Below are positions 33,829 through 46,219 of a DNA stretch of 64,000 bases, piece by piece. The stretch's first letter is position 1, and each line of letters starts with the position of its first letter. A model generated the notes under the pieces. That model worked only from the letters and a program-made list of their open reading frames with translations, had not been told where the DNA came from and made no database searches. The DNA comes from Brevipalpus yothersi (Eukaryota; Arthropoda; Arachnida; Trombidiformes; Tenuipalpidae): the NCBI GenBank assembly GCA_003956705.1, contig QZCP01000223.1:332364-396363 (forward strand). Direction: 5' to 3'. The position numbers and the translations under genes are program-made.

Positions 33829-34737
33829 CACATCCACCAATGACCACTACCACACTTCTTCAACAACACCCTCTTGCTAATCATTTGATAATCATGAAAA
33901 TTTAAATTTTAAATCCCAAATAACAATGTCCAATAAATTGCACATGTACACACATGTGTGTCAGTTTACTTTAATATAGAGACACTAATTCACATTAGAT
34001 GGCACTTTCCGTCTAAAATCTATCTTATTATATAATAATTAATTAATTAATTAATTATAATTATATAATCTATCCATCTAGTGTCAAGACACTTTTTTTG
34101 ACCAGTTTTCCAGCCAATATGCAACAGTGTAAGCTACTATCTCATTGACCTAATGTGCATTAGAGATAGCTTCCAAGAATGATTTGACCATTGTTCTGAC
34201 TGATTCAGAGTGTTTCATTACTGAGTAACGAATAATCATTTCATTTCAGGCAGAATTCCATTCCATTATGAGTCATTTGCAACTCATTTACTCACTGAAT
34301 CAGATTTTTTACAATATTAACAAATACTACCTGTTTCCTGGCAAACGTCAGCCAAAAAATCGATGAATCGAACAGTTAATTTGAAGCAAGCACGCGTGTA
34401 TATAAAAACTGTTTCACACTTTATAAAAATCAAAATTAAATAAAAGATAAACAAAGTACTCGAAAGTGCATGCAATTTAGAGTTCCTTGCATAATCACAA
34501 ATCGAAAATTTCTAGAGTATTAGCTCAAAAAATTCTATCAACTCAATGGTATTCAGAGAAAACCTCAATGAAGACCATAATTTAGCCTTCCAAACCATTC
34601 CAATAGGTATCCTCGAGTTATTCATACTTTGTACTTGGTGATAATGAATTTTGAAAGATTTCTTGAGCATGCATCCTCCTAGACAGCTGGTCTCAAAATT
34701 TAGAGGCTATTCAACTGAGAATGAATTGGAAAAGAAT
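33829..34737. other. Intergenic region between PFDN2 and STK19 homologue
   Basis: This is the PFDN2 5' side. It has a CTCF-like ATTAGATGGCACT at about 33994-34006, an AT palindrome of TTAA repeats at about 34032-34070 and a partial inverted copy (ATCCATCTAGTGTC) at about 34073-34086. No gene is seen. Confidence 0.6.
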
Positions 34738-35962
34738 TCACCCTCCAAGGAGTCGAAACAGGGGACCTATTGGTGAATCGATACTGAAAAAGAAATGATT
34801 CAAGATTAAAGAATGAAGAGAGATTTTGCTAAGATTTTTACCTCTGAACTAGATCAGAACCAATTATATCCAAGACATGATAAGCAACACTCAGTTTCAT
34901 GTCTTTAGGTGGTTTTCGAGCGAGGAGTTCGTTTCTAGAGATCTCATTATATCGAGCTCTCTTTAGCACATTGATAAGTGATTTACGACCTGCTAGAAAT
35001 GTCTTATAAAAAGAACCACAACTTGGAATGGACAGTAACCATGTGCCTACTGTTCTATGGATGGCAAGGATTCCAAGGTGAACCAATTGCTTAATCTCAT
35101 CGTCGCTCAATTTATAGTCGTCCTTTAGTTGATCATTGGTGTAACTTAAAGCGGAATTCTTTTTTAATACCTCATTGATAAATTTATCTGAAAGAGATGT
35201 GTTTCATGAGAAAAAAAATTGGAGAAGAATTTGATAGACAACAAGATGGAAAGTTAGTTGCAACTACATTGTACTAGCCTAACTCACTTATAAGATTCAG
35301 ATGATCCTTATGGAGAGAGCGAATATAATTGATGTAGTCATCCATGAAAACAACCGCTGTTTCATGATCTCTGATCGTTGTTCCGAGTCGAAAACAGCGA
35401 ATTACACCTTCATCGCAGAGCCGATTCTGGTGAAAAGTGAAAAGAGTAGAAGAACACTTTGACATATTCATTTTCAAAAGAATATTCGATGAAAAGAGGT
35501 ATGAGGACACTCTCAATGAGAAATCCTTCAAATCATATCAAATTCATATGGCAATCTTCGAATCATGAAGCTGGCAAGCTTATGGATCAAAAATACTCAA
35601 GCTGATTTTCATGTGAATTCTTCTCATATATTAACTCCTAATTATACCATCTTGTTTCTTGCTCACCAAATCAATGTCTACTTTGGATTTGTTTTTCATC
35701 AGTGGATAGCATTGATGTTTCAAGACTATATCTGGAAACCAATAACCAAAACTTTCACCATCAATCAAAGATTTGATGAAATCAAGTGTATCTTCAACTT
35801 TGTTAAATTTTTCATCTGTAATGAAAAATATTGGCATATATCATGCTATGAATCAGAATAGAGCTGAAAGTAGCATCATGATAACGAGAGCTTACCGAGT
35901 TGGGTACAGATTTTTTTGATTGCTTCCACATCGATTTCATCTCTCTTACGTTTTGGAGCCAT
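34738..35962 (-). CDS. STK19: STK19 homologue (winged-helix DNA repair factor)
   Basis: The five exons on the minus strand are 35896-35962, 35667-35815, 35288-35426, 34842-35187 and 34738-34783, with phases that close to 248 residues. The N-terminus MAPKRKRDE is basic and NLS-like. The last third aligns by eye with human STK19: L..DEIKQLVHLGIL......TWLLSIPSCG.F.K.FL.GR.SL..VL..ARY.EI...ELL.R.......L.YHV.DIIG.DLV. Upstream parts give LCDEGVIRCFRLG and VVFMDDY, equivalent to human LQEQGEIRIVQLG and IIFTEDY. Despite its name the protein has no kinase fold; recent work places it as a tandem winged-helix factor in transcription-coupled nucleotide excision repair. Its presence here supports deep conservation in animals. 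Confidence 0.82.
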
Positions 35963-36656
35963 CAAAATGAATTGTGTAAAGAAACTGAATGACTTTTAAT
36001 GATGATAATGGTACACTATTACCGAAAAATTTTCGATTGAGGCCCACTGAACTACAAAAAAACAATAACTTGCTGCAAGCGATTCATAACTCACTCTCTT
36101 CCAGCTGACTTGCAACCAGAACGAGGTTAATTCAGCCCAACAGCGTTCATCAAACGCCATCTGAATGAAGCCGAATGCCAATGCATCTCCTCTGATTCTT
36201 ATTAAAACTAATTCTTTCTCTAGGCTGATTAAAAATAAGAGTTTTTAGAGAATATGGTGATATGAATTGACAAAGATGTACTGGTATAGTCTTATGAGAG
36301 TATAAAAACTGAGAAATTCAACCATCAACCTAGTAGAAAAACATTGACCCCAAAAAGAGTAGCCGAGAGATCGAATAGATCGAAATTTTAATAGTACGAG
36401 AAAAAATGTTCACAAACATCATTTAATTTTTCTATGATTTCTATAAGGAGAGAATTCAAAAAATGACTGTAAATTCGAATTATTTGATTGACAAGACTAG
36501 CAATTTTCCAAAAATCATCTGATCAAGATCTCATGAAATAAACCATACAGATACTTCGTTACTTTTTAGAAAGTTTGCTGACATGATGGAACATTTTGGT
36601 TTGATTTAAACCAGAATTAAGAGTCCAACACAATTCTAGTTCATCTTATTATCTAT

Positions 36657-36694
<38 letters not shown>

Positions 36695-39504
36695 ATTTCA
36701 TTACCTTTATCATTTCATTTGGTTCGTTGACATGTATACATCAAAAAAGAGATAGAAAGACGCTTTCAGGCTGAGAGGCACACATCAGTTAGGAGCCCCT
36801 GAATTTACAGCGGGAGAGATATGATCAGTCGAAACAGTGCATATACACACATACTGTATAAAAAACAGTTAGAAAGCATAAATTGTACCTTTTTAGAATC
36901 ATCATCCAGCTCAGTAAGGCACACGCACATACACACACATGTGACGGGGCCACAAGATAGCTGGACTCATTCATGATTTGTTGAATGCCCGGGATTGATG
37001 GCCGATTTTTAGAAACACTCGGGAATTAGAATAGCCAGTCATGTCCTCACTTCACTCGCTGGGTCCAGGAAAATGAGTTGTATGATCTTAATCCTCGCAA
37101 AAAATGGAAACATCGTCACGCTGGGTGTTTTTCGATTCCTTCTTTTGATCTTCTTTTTTTTAGGATCTTCAACCCGACTGAAAGCTGAATTGAATCAATT
37201 CATTTCGTGTGTGTGTGTGTGTATGTTCGAAGTGGAACATTATATTCATGATTAGATAGTTTGGATAGATTGTTTGGTCTAAACATTTTCCATCAGCCAT
37301 TCAAGGTGATGAAAAAAAAGTGAGTTTTTCTTCTAAATCCGATCTTATGCAACCAAATCTGGAGGATTAAATTGAATAAGCGTGTGATTAAAATGAAACA
37401 GGAAGAGAATCTGGTTTTACACCTTTGAAGCACCTATCAATTTGAACTTATAAGAACCCCAAAGTGAAAAAAATGAATCATATTAATCAGAAAAAAAGTT
37501 TTAGTGATAGTTTTTTTCTATACAACCTCCATGTAATGATTCATGGTGATATATTCAAGGTAATAAGATTGTTTCGGCTTGGCAAATAATGGTCTTGTGG
37601 ATGATATGTCTATTCATCGCTTCCATAGATATGTAGCAAACCGAGTATCCACTGTATTCTCAAATCCAGAAAATTTTAATATAATCTAATGCCTTCGGAC
37701 ATATAGAGACATTCTGAGAATTCTAGAGAAAACAATTCTGTTTGAAGAGTCAAATCTTCAAATTTCCAACATGGTCATCTATTTAAGCTATCAATACAAA
37801 CTAAGGGGTCGAAAAATTGAAATGCAGCTTTTTGATCAATTTAAAGTGCTGAGAGTTCTGGAAAAATTGTCAATATTTTCGAAAATGACTCATTACTTTT
37901 GGAAAAGTTTCTTCTCAGCCATTTGTTTGAACAGAAATTCAGGTCGAAAACAATCCAGAGTGAATCAATTCGAATCTTATCGCTCAGTAACAAGACTTTA
38001 AAAAGTTTCGAAGAAGAAGCTAATTCGAACTTGCCACAACAATTGACGATGTTGGAAGAAATATTATCATAAAAATTTGTTCCAGTCAACTACTTGAAAC
38101 AAAAGCAATTTGTTTTGATAATAATAGAAGTATTAAGATTCCCTTGATGAAATAAAGTTTTTCATTCCAAACCAACAGAATGACCATTCTCAACCTTATT
38201 TTTTGGGCAAATGAATTTCTCTTTCATTTGTCAAACTAACAAAAGCTAATAACTAGCTTATTTGTTACCATTTGATTTGTTTTAGTGTATTTTATTGGGC
38301 AAGAAAAAATATAGGAGCATTGAGGGTCAAGACTTTCTCTCCGAATCATTGGTCATGTCGTAGAAAGCTGTTCAATCAATGACTGGCATCACCAAAATAA
38401 GCTTACCAATATGCTGATAAAGTAGAAGATAAAATAAGTTTAGGGTCGCAAGAGGATTCAGGTAATAGAAAGAAAAACGGGGCCTGAAATAAGATTCCGC
38501 TTCAGGATATCCCGGTTTGAGGTAAAAGCAAGTGAACGTGAGATGTTCTAGCGGAAAAATTTTCTTCTATCCTCCTTCCGGTTTCATCGGTCAACAAGTA
38601 GGACCATCGACAGAAGGAAGCTACCATTACTACTACCACTCTCAACTCTTCTCAGCCCACCTGATCGAGATCAAGAAAGGTCATTAAGACGGCCTAGCCT
38701 TGTCCTTAACCTTTGTATGATATCATTACGAACTACACGTTTCGTAAATTGTGTTGTTAGTGTATGTTATATATACATACATGTGCATGTATATGATCGA
38801 GAAAACTCATTTCTCCGTTCTAGGGATCAGGAAAAATTTGAATCCATAATGAATCACCTCCTTCTTTTTATTATCTACAACTTTTTTTCGACTGTCAATT
38901 TCCTCACTATTATGGGAAAACAAAAGGTCACACGCAAAAAGGCGCAAAAAATTGACTACAATAATAATCATTAGCCAAATGTTACTGTTGCCGGGTATTT
39001 GAAATGAGTAGCATATATCAAGAATCACAAGTTCTTTGAAAAATGGTCCCACTTCGTGATGATGCAGTTGCTTTTTCGGAAGAGAGAATATTCTTCGTTT
39101 TACCCAAGTATCACCAAATGTGAGGGGGTAAGTTCAAAAGTATACAAATATAACTACCGAATTCCGATTATACAGTGTATACAGTAGGCGATTGGAGAGA
39201 GAGAGAGAATGAAGGTGAATAAATTTTGACAATATGTTGCCACATTTTGAATGATTCAATGAGAAGAGAAAAACCGTCCAATTTTAAGTGATGAAGCGCA
39301 GTGAGAAAATCGTGATCTTCTTCTCAACTCTTGACAAACGAAGGGTAAAGAATGAAAGACGTGTATGTTGAGCAAGTAAATTCGGCTAATTATAGACATT
39401 CACACTGAACTGTTAATCTCTTCTATTTTTTTCTCTCTTCTTTTACTGGACGCTGTTCTTTCTAACGGTCCAAGTGCCGATGTGTGAGTGTAAGTGTATG
39501 CATG

Positions 39505-39506
<2 letters not shown>

Positions 39507-39551
<45 letters not shown>
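39507..39551. repeat. (TG)n microsatellite
   Basis: About 22 TG/GT dinucleotides with a single TATG interruption at the end. It is the longest TG tract in the window. Confidence 0.9.
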
Positions 39552-39555
<4 letters not shown>

Positions 39556-40631
39556 TTCAAGTGTAAATCGAAAGAGCACTCGAAGTTTAGATCAAAAAAG
39601 TATTGCAAGCAGCTTAGGGAAAAGTCATCATTCAAGAGAGGCTAGCTCAGGCCACCACCAGGTCGATGCAAAGTAGTGGTGATAGTAGTACCGTTACTTC
39701 ACCAAATTTTAGCCCCTAACTTTGAACTGGACTCTCTCTCTCTCTCTCTCTCTCTCTCGGATGATCTCTTGCCTTTCTCGTCTTACTTAAACCTCAGGTT
39801 TTGCACCTGACCTAATTGATAAGGGTGAGAGAGTCTTATTCACTTCATCAGCTATTCTCAACAGTTCATTGGCCAGATAAGAATGCGGAAGACGAGGTTT
39901 GCATCTCCTCACTGTCTTTTGCCCTCCTCCTTACCCTTCTTTCTGTCTTTACCTTAAGCCGCCCTCTTAGCCGTGTTCATCATATACACATATACACATA
40001 TATTCTGGCTTCATTCACAATATCATGGGACACAATAAGTAATCATGTGAATAAGATACAAAGTTCTTGATCCAAGCGGAAAATTCGATAGCTCTGATGG
40101 CTCTACAATGGGGGTAGTATCTCCCAGTTTTCCATGGTTTCATAATCGAATTTATGCTTAGAATTTCGTAGGAGATCAAGTAATCTGGATGTTCTCAAAT
40201 GAAAACTAGAGATCTTGAATGGGCTAAGGTAAATTTCCTCTTTTTCATCATCCAGAGCTGAGAATTGTCGATGATGAATAGATTGAGTTGTGATAAAGAT
40301 TTCAATTTATGCTTATCTCACTTGTGAATGATCAATAAAATACGGTATTCTTTTACTGATCTTGAGAAAAGGAAAGTCGCTCAGTGGTAGCAGTTTGAAG
40401 CTTTATATGTCCTTCATTCATCCATTCTGATTAAATAGAGAAAGTGTACTCAGGACTATAGGTAAGAGGGGCAGAATGAGAATGAATAGGCCTGAGAATC
40501 AGATGAAGTTCTTCCACCAGTTTGTAACAATTTCGTGTTTAGTGAAACGTTAGTATAACAAACGGTGCAATAAACCGTTTCCAATATAAATTTCAAATCA
40601 TTCGACTGTTGCAACTGGGCACCGCTGAGAC

Positions 40632-40672
<41 letters not shown>

Positions 40673-41343
40673 TAGAAAGGGAAAATCTCACTCTTGATTT
40701 TGTCTCATCAATTTTTGGATAATTATCATCTCATGTCAATACCTCCATGTGATGTATTGGTTTTTCTCACTGAAGGAACATAATTGCATGACAGAGATCA
40801 AAAAATTCTCCAGCCATTACAATGTTTGATGGATTCAGTTTCGCTCGCATTCTAACATGACATCGGGAATCAGTTGATTATTTGGGCCAAAATATTGAGA
40901 GAATGAAAAAGAGTGAGAGAAAAATTTTTTTTGGCCTAAAAACAGGCTCATGAGACTCTTATGGTCCTATTCTGGCCAATATCATGATCAATATTAATAA
41001 TACAAAGTGTTTCTTTTATTCATACAGAAAATTTTTCTCATCGATAAGCAACAGTTGAGTCTAATCTGGAAAACTGATAAAGAGTATCAGTAGAACCATT
41101 TCCCTGACGGCAAACCGTTAGTCAGCCCTCTCCAAGTCGGAAGAGATATTCTGGATTCTTGAATAAGATCCGCCAATATCATGACTGAACAAATGAATAG
41201 AGAAGTGCTTGCTGGATGAAGATCAAGTGTATGTGTATGTGTGTATTAAAGCATAAGAAGATAGATACAAACACCAGATAGACCAATCATCATTGAACGT
41301 TGTTTCTCGAATAGCGCATAATAAAAGTGACCTCAACCGGCCT

Positions 41344-41368
41344 CTTGCCCGCTATATCAACGGGCAAG
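41344..41368. repeat. GC-rich hairpin
   Basis: CTTGCCCG (41344-41351) pairs with CGGGCAAG (41361-41368) around a 9-bp loop. It is flanked on both sides by CCGG and followed by a second, weaker inverted repeat (GGACT at 41372-41376, AGTCC at 41387-41391). The GC content stands out from its surroundings. Confidence 0.6.
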
Positions 41369-42114
41369 ACCGGACTGATGAATGCTAGTCCAGTCTGACA
41401 GGATAGAAAAGAGATGAGAGAAAGAGAGAAAGAGAGAAAGAAAGAGAGAGAGTAGTGGGACATCCAGAGAGTGAGTTGGCCTGAGTTGGGAATTGCAATT
41501 GGGGAGGGATGAAGTAAGAGAAAAAAAGCGAATCAACGAGTATGGAGGGTAAACTTGAAACAAGGTTTTGGTAAAAAGATTCACCAAGCGACCGCCCTTT
41601 GCCATCGAGTTGGGTGTTTAATCGTGGTACTCTCAACCGGATTCAATGCAATTTTCGTCTTATTTTAGGATCTCCACCATCGTTCACCACACTACACAAG
41701 TAGCCTCGATACTTGCCAAGTGAACGTAGCGGCAATCGCCAGTTCTATTCTCTTTCTTTCCCTCTCTCTCTCTCATTTTGTCCCAGCATCTGAGTGTGTA
41801 GAGGTGAGTTCTGATCCGATCTTTGTTTCATCGTTTATCGTTTGGATGTGTGAATTTTTACCGTTACCATTCCGTAACCACTGTTGGTTGGAAAATTTTC
41901 ACGTTATTACATCTATATAACATCCAGCATCGGAACATCTTGTGTGCTTCAACATCACATAAATTTTATATATTGATTCAACTTTTTTTTCTCTCTCTCT
42001 TCCTCTTTCACCGCATCTTCATCAATCTTTATCCCTATGAATCGTCGTCCGTCATCCAGATATTCTCACATATCATCACCACGAATTGCCATTCTTCACA
42101 TAAAAATTTTCAGC

Positions 42115-43112
42115 ATGACTCTCAGGATATTTTTGGTAATCTCAATGATGGCGGCAGTGGCCCCGGCTGCCGTCAAGCGAGATGAATTCGGTGGATCCAC
42201 AACCTCTGGTGAGTGAAATCTCGATTTTCGAAGATATTCCTGCTATTTTTACGGAACCTTTCCCGTATTCTTTTGTCATTTCTTTAAATATGCTCCAAGA
42301 GAAATTTCGATTCCTCAATGATTTTCGGTCAAAATCTCTCTGATCCTGAGTTTGACTCTGTTGTTTGGAAGTTTGGATCATTCTTAGCAGCATTCTGTCA
42401 AAACTTTGACTTCTAGGGAAGAAATAGTAGTGGTAGTAGCAATCTCAAACGAATATAGCCTCAGCTGAGCCTCTCATTCATCTCAAAGTTAAGATCCCGT
42501 TATTGTAACTATTGACCTTTAACTCGTTCAGACAGGTAATGAGTTAGCTAGAGTGCTGCTTGATGGCTGGAATCGATGAAGCAATTCGGATTCTTTCCAG
42601 ACGTGGAATGCATCACACTTCTAATAAGCACCTCAGATCAGGATGGCCTGATCGGTCCGAGACGGACCGGTTGAGAGGGTTTTCTGATCGGATTATTTCG
42701 ATTTCGTATATCAGTCTAGGTGCATGTTACCTTGATTGATTGTGAAAAAGAGATATTCGCTAAAGTATGATGAAGGGATGAAATGATCTGGATTTTGAAC
42801 GATTTTTATGCTCAAGATCGTTCGATTAATTGTCGGTCAGGCTGACCAGATGTATGAGAGAGTGGGATGAGGATGCTAGATGAGAGAGTATGAATCAAAG
42901 TTCGAAAGCAAGTGAAAGAAAGATGTTAGATTAAGGAGGCTAGTATAATTCAGTGAATGATGCGTTCTGATTAAGGCTTCATCTGGCAAGATTAGATGAT
43001 AGGATTAAAACGGAAAAGAGCTGAATGAAAGGAGAGGCTACATGTAAATAAGCAAGAGGTAAGAGGGCCGACTTTTAATTTAGGTAAACCAGTTGGAAAA
43101 ATTTTCAAGCTG

Positions 43113-43149
<37 letters not shown>

Positions 43150-43940
43150 ACAGCGTCTGATGGGGTAGTCCTCAGCATCCCACATCCTTGGCATCTTTTT
43201 CTTTTCTTATTCTTCTTTCCAGCATCATTCATCTCTTGTAGCCCCTTTTTCGCAATGCTCACCAGCTTTTTTGCAATCTTGAAGCTTGATTTACATTGCT
43301 GAGTGAGCTCTAATCAACTTTATCAACTCATTTGATGAATATTTGTTTTCCATAACACAGAACATTCTGGATCTGGTACCAATGCCAATAGTAACTATCA
43401 GCCCGCATCTTCAGGTTCAAATCAGGGTAATCTATACTATTACTACTATCCATCCCAAGACAAGGGCAAAGAGCATCAGTATCAGGCCAGTTCATCAAAC
43501 CAGTTCACAAGTGCCGTTACTCCAGGTAACGGTCAGTCTAGTGGAAGCGAAATTAGTGGACAACATTCACCGATCGGTGAGACTCCTGCCAATGGTCAAG
43601 ATTTGAGCTACTCTGCTCAAGATCTTAGCTATTCTGCTCAAAGCCTTGGTCAAGGTCTGGGTCAGAATATGGGCGACTACAGTAATCAAGGAGGTTCTAA
43701 TTATGGTGAATTGAGTAACATTGCCAGTCAATTACAACAGTACGGATTTCAGACTGGTTCTTCAGGAAGTTCAGCATTCAATCCCTCTGGTTCAGCATAT
43801 GCCGCTTCACCTTCCAGCTATAATTCAGGTAATTTACTGAAGAGACCATTTTTCTTCCCTCTCTCACTCTAAGATACAGATCATCAAGTTTTCCCGGCTT
43901 CTGATACCCGGTATATCATGAAGGGGAATGGAAAAGAGAG

Positions 43941-44011
<71 letters not shown>

Positions 44012-46219
44012 TCTCATACCATTCAGGATGTGGTAGTTGTAACCCTAATTTGTGAAAAAGTAATGCCATTGCCTAAAAACTGGTTGAACCGGCGTCATTA
44101 GGACCAGTGACATTGAGAGAGAAGTTGCGGTCAAATTGCTTATATTGGTGAGAGAGAGAGAGAGAGATGATAGGCTTTGATTTTTGGGGGGCTTTGAAAG
44201 TCGAGTTTTTGGGTTTTACGAGCTGGCAGGTTGAAGAGTAACCTTGCCGTTTTGATAGTCTTCGTTTTTTTCTTATATTCTCTACCCACCTTGCTAGACA
44301 ATTGAGCATCAATGTCTGATTGATCATGATCATCATATACTATTCCCAAGTATACACACTCTACATACAGATACAGTTGATGAGCTTCGTAACAATAAGA
44401 ATTCATTGGGGAAGCCATTTGATATCGATTCTTGAAATTTTTGTATGATTTGACTTTTTTTTCCTCTCACATCTTATCTTCCATCTCCTTCCTCTTGCTA
44501 AATGATGATGCTTGTTTGACTGAGAAACAATTGAACCCTTTCTTGTTCATCACATACTTGGCTTGGTATGACTTTTTCACAGGCAAAAATAAATAGGTCA
44601 CTAGATAAACAGTGGCTTCAACTGTGAACGTTTGCTTGAGCCGCATCATAACGGTTCTTTTTGTTGGAAAGTTTACGGGGGTAGAGTACAGTTATGAGAT
44701 GGAATCACTTTTTTTTATCTATCGTAATTTCGAAGAGAGACCCTCAATTTTCACTCATCCGATATGCCATGAGAATATAATTGCTATAATGTTTGCCCTT
44801 CTATCTTTCTCTCTCCCTATATATATACACTCATGAAAAGGTGGTAACTCCTACAACTTGAACTCAGACGGCAGCAATCCCACTCAATACTCGGCCACAG
44901 CTCAAGGATCAAGTCAAATGTATCCAGGTAAGATAGAGCATTGATTGAGTGAAATGATTCATTCTCTTTCTCTCTCTCTCGCTCTCTTTCTATTTCTTTC
45001 AATCATTTCCACTATTTTCCTAAAATATATAGCGTTTATATATATATAAGATGATTGATATCACTCGAATTGACCACCAACTGACGAGATATTGACACGA
45101 CATCACCTTTTTTTTCTCTCTCTCTCTCTCTCTTACTCTCTCATGATGATTGATGCTATCAGCTATCTTCATCTTCAATCTTTTCTTCCGTGTTTACCCT
45201 CCATAATGATTCATGATCGTGAGAAGATCTTTCTTGACCGTATTTTTTTCATCTTCTTCTTCTTCTTCTTCTTGCTTACTTCTTGCTCCTGGCCTTGACT
45301 TTGAACCATAAACAGGATCATCACCAGCCAACGGATCGCCATCATTTCCTGCTTCAGGAGATTCTAATCCCTATCAGGCTCCTGGCCCCATATCATCATT
45401 CGGTCCTGCTGCCAATGGCTACGGAGCACAACCTGGTCCCGTTCCGTTTGGATCCCAATCAGGAGGCTACCCTTATCCATCGAACAATTATGACAGCTAT
45501 CCAGCAGCCAGTAATTCGCACGCTTCTTATGAGCCACCGTCCACCGGTTATCGACGATACGGAATTGGTTCCGCAATATTGCCAATACTTGCACTTGCCG
45601 GACTCAGTCTTCTGATACCCACCGTAACCAGTCTATCAACTGCGGCCACCGGACGTAGACGAAGATCGGCCGATACACCTGCCAAAGAATCCGCTTTCGG
45701 AGCTTATTTCGATCGTATTGAACGATACTATTCACTATATAAGACAGCCGTTGAGCGGGAAGAATGTATGAATCGAATTATATGTGAAATGGGTGATGCA
45801 ATGAGCAATGTGAGAGGAAAGTCAACACTCTTCAAGTGAGTATCATTTACACACAAACAACATACGTATAGTTTGAAGAAAAAAATTATTTTCAAATCAA
45901 TCAATCGATTGTACGAAAAAAATATTCATCACGAGAGCCTACATGAACACGATTCTGATCACGAATGAGTTCAGTGAGAAAAAGATGGATAAAAGATGCT
46001 CGCATCATCTTGCATGCTGAATGTCAAAAATTTTGAACAATGAATGAATGAACCAACCAATGAATGAATGAATTGATAAAAAATTTTTTATCTTCCTCTC
46101 TTTCAATCAGCATCATGGAGAGATTCGTGCCAACATGGATGGGTAACAAAGTAGGAGTTTTAAAGAATGGAGCTTTATCCTCAGATTACGGAAAGTGCAA
46201 AAAGTACACCTGCCAGTGA
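42115..46219 (+). CDS. Secreted Ser/Gly/Gln/Tyr-rich protein with a Cys-containing C-terminal domain
   Basis: The exons 42115-42208, 43361-43828, 44841-44927, 45316-45835 and 46111-46219 give 425 residues. The N-terminus (MTLRIFLVISMMAAVAPAA) is a signal peptide followed by a Lys-Arg site. About 240 residues of low complexity follow, rich in Ser, Gly, Gln, Tyr, Asn and Pro, with an imperfect repeat (DLSYSAQ twice). Then comes a hydrophobic segment (GSAILPILALAGLSLLIPTV) that may span a membrane, a furin-type RRRR site, and a C-terminal domain of about 110 residues with four cysteines (EECMNRIICEM ... GKCKKYTCQ). The last domain resembles uncharacterised arthropod secreted proteins, but I cannot name the family. 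A cuticular or matrix role is inference. A non-coding first exon may lie near 41670-41802. Confidence 0.65.
42653..42669. repeat. Perfect 7-bp hairpin inside an intron
   Basis: CGGTCCG-AGA-CGGACCG: 7-bp arms with a 3-base loop. It lies in the first coding intron of the secreted Ser/Gly-rich gene. Confidence 0.6.
43948..44008. repeat. (AG)n microsatellite in an intron
   Basis: About 30 AG dinucleotides in the intron between exons 2 and 3 of the secreted Ser/Gly-rich gene. A shorter GA tract follows at 44149-44166. Confidence 0.9.

Larger units (their letters stand above)
35963..42114. other. 6-kb region without a recognised gene
   Basis: No reading frame here has supported splice partners or recognisable motifs. 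Content: (CT)n tracts at 36660-36691 and 39732-39758, (TG)n at 39507-39551, (GA)n at 40635-40668, a GC-rich hairpin at 41344-41368, and a possible non-coding first exon of the next gene (about 41670-41802, between a TTTTAG acceptor and a GAG|GTGAGT donor). It may hold regulatory DNA for the secreted-protein gene downstream. Confidence 0.5.

Noticed and set aside
34032..34070. TTAA-repeat palindrome
   Set aside because: A simple AT repeat is self-complementary by composition; there is no evidence for an origin or element.
37073..37255. 60-residue frame with a hydrophobic stretch
   Set aside because: The C-terminal half is a (TG)n repeat, and there is no TATA box, splice partner or repeat of the small-gene architecture.
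40378..40405. tRNA-like A box (GCTCAGTGGTAGCAG)
   Set aside because: No matching B box (GGTTCGA-type), no acceptor stem and no anticodon arm could be drawn downstream.
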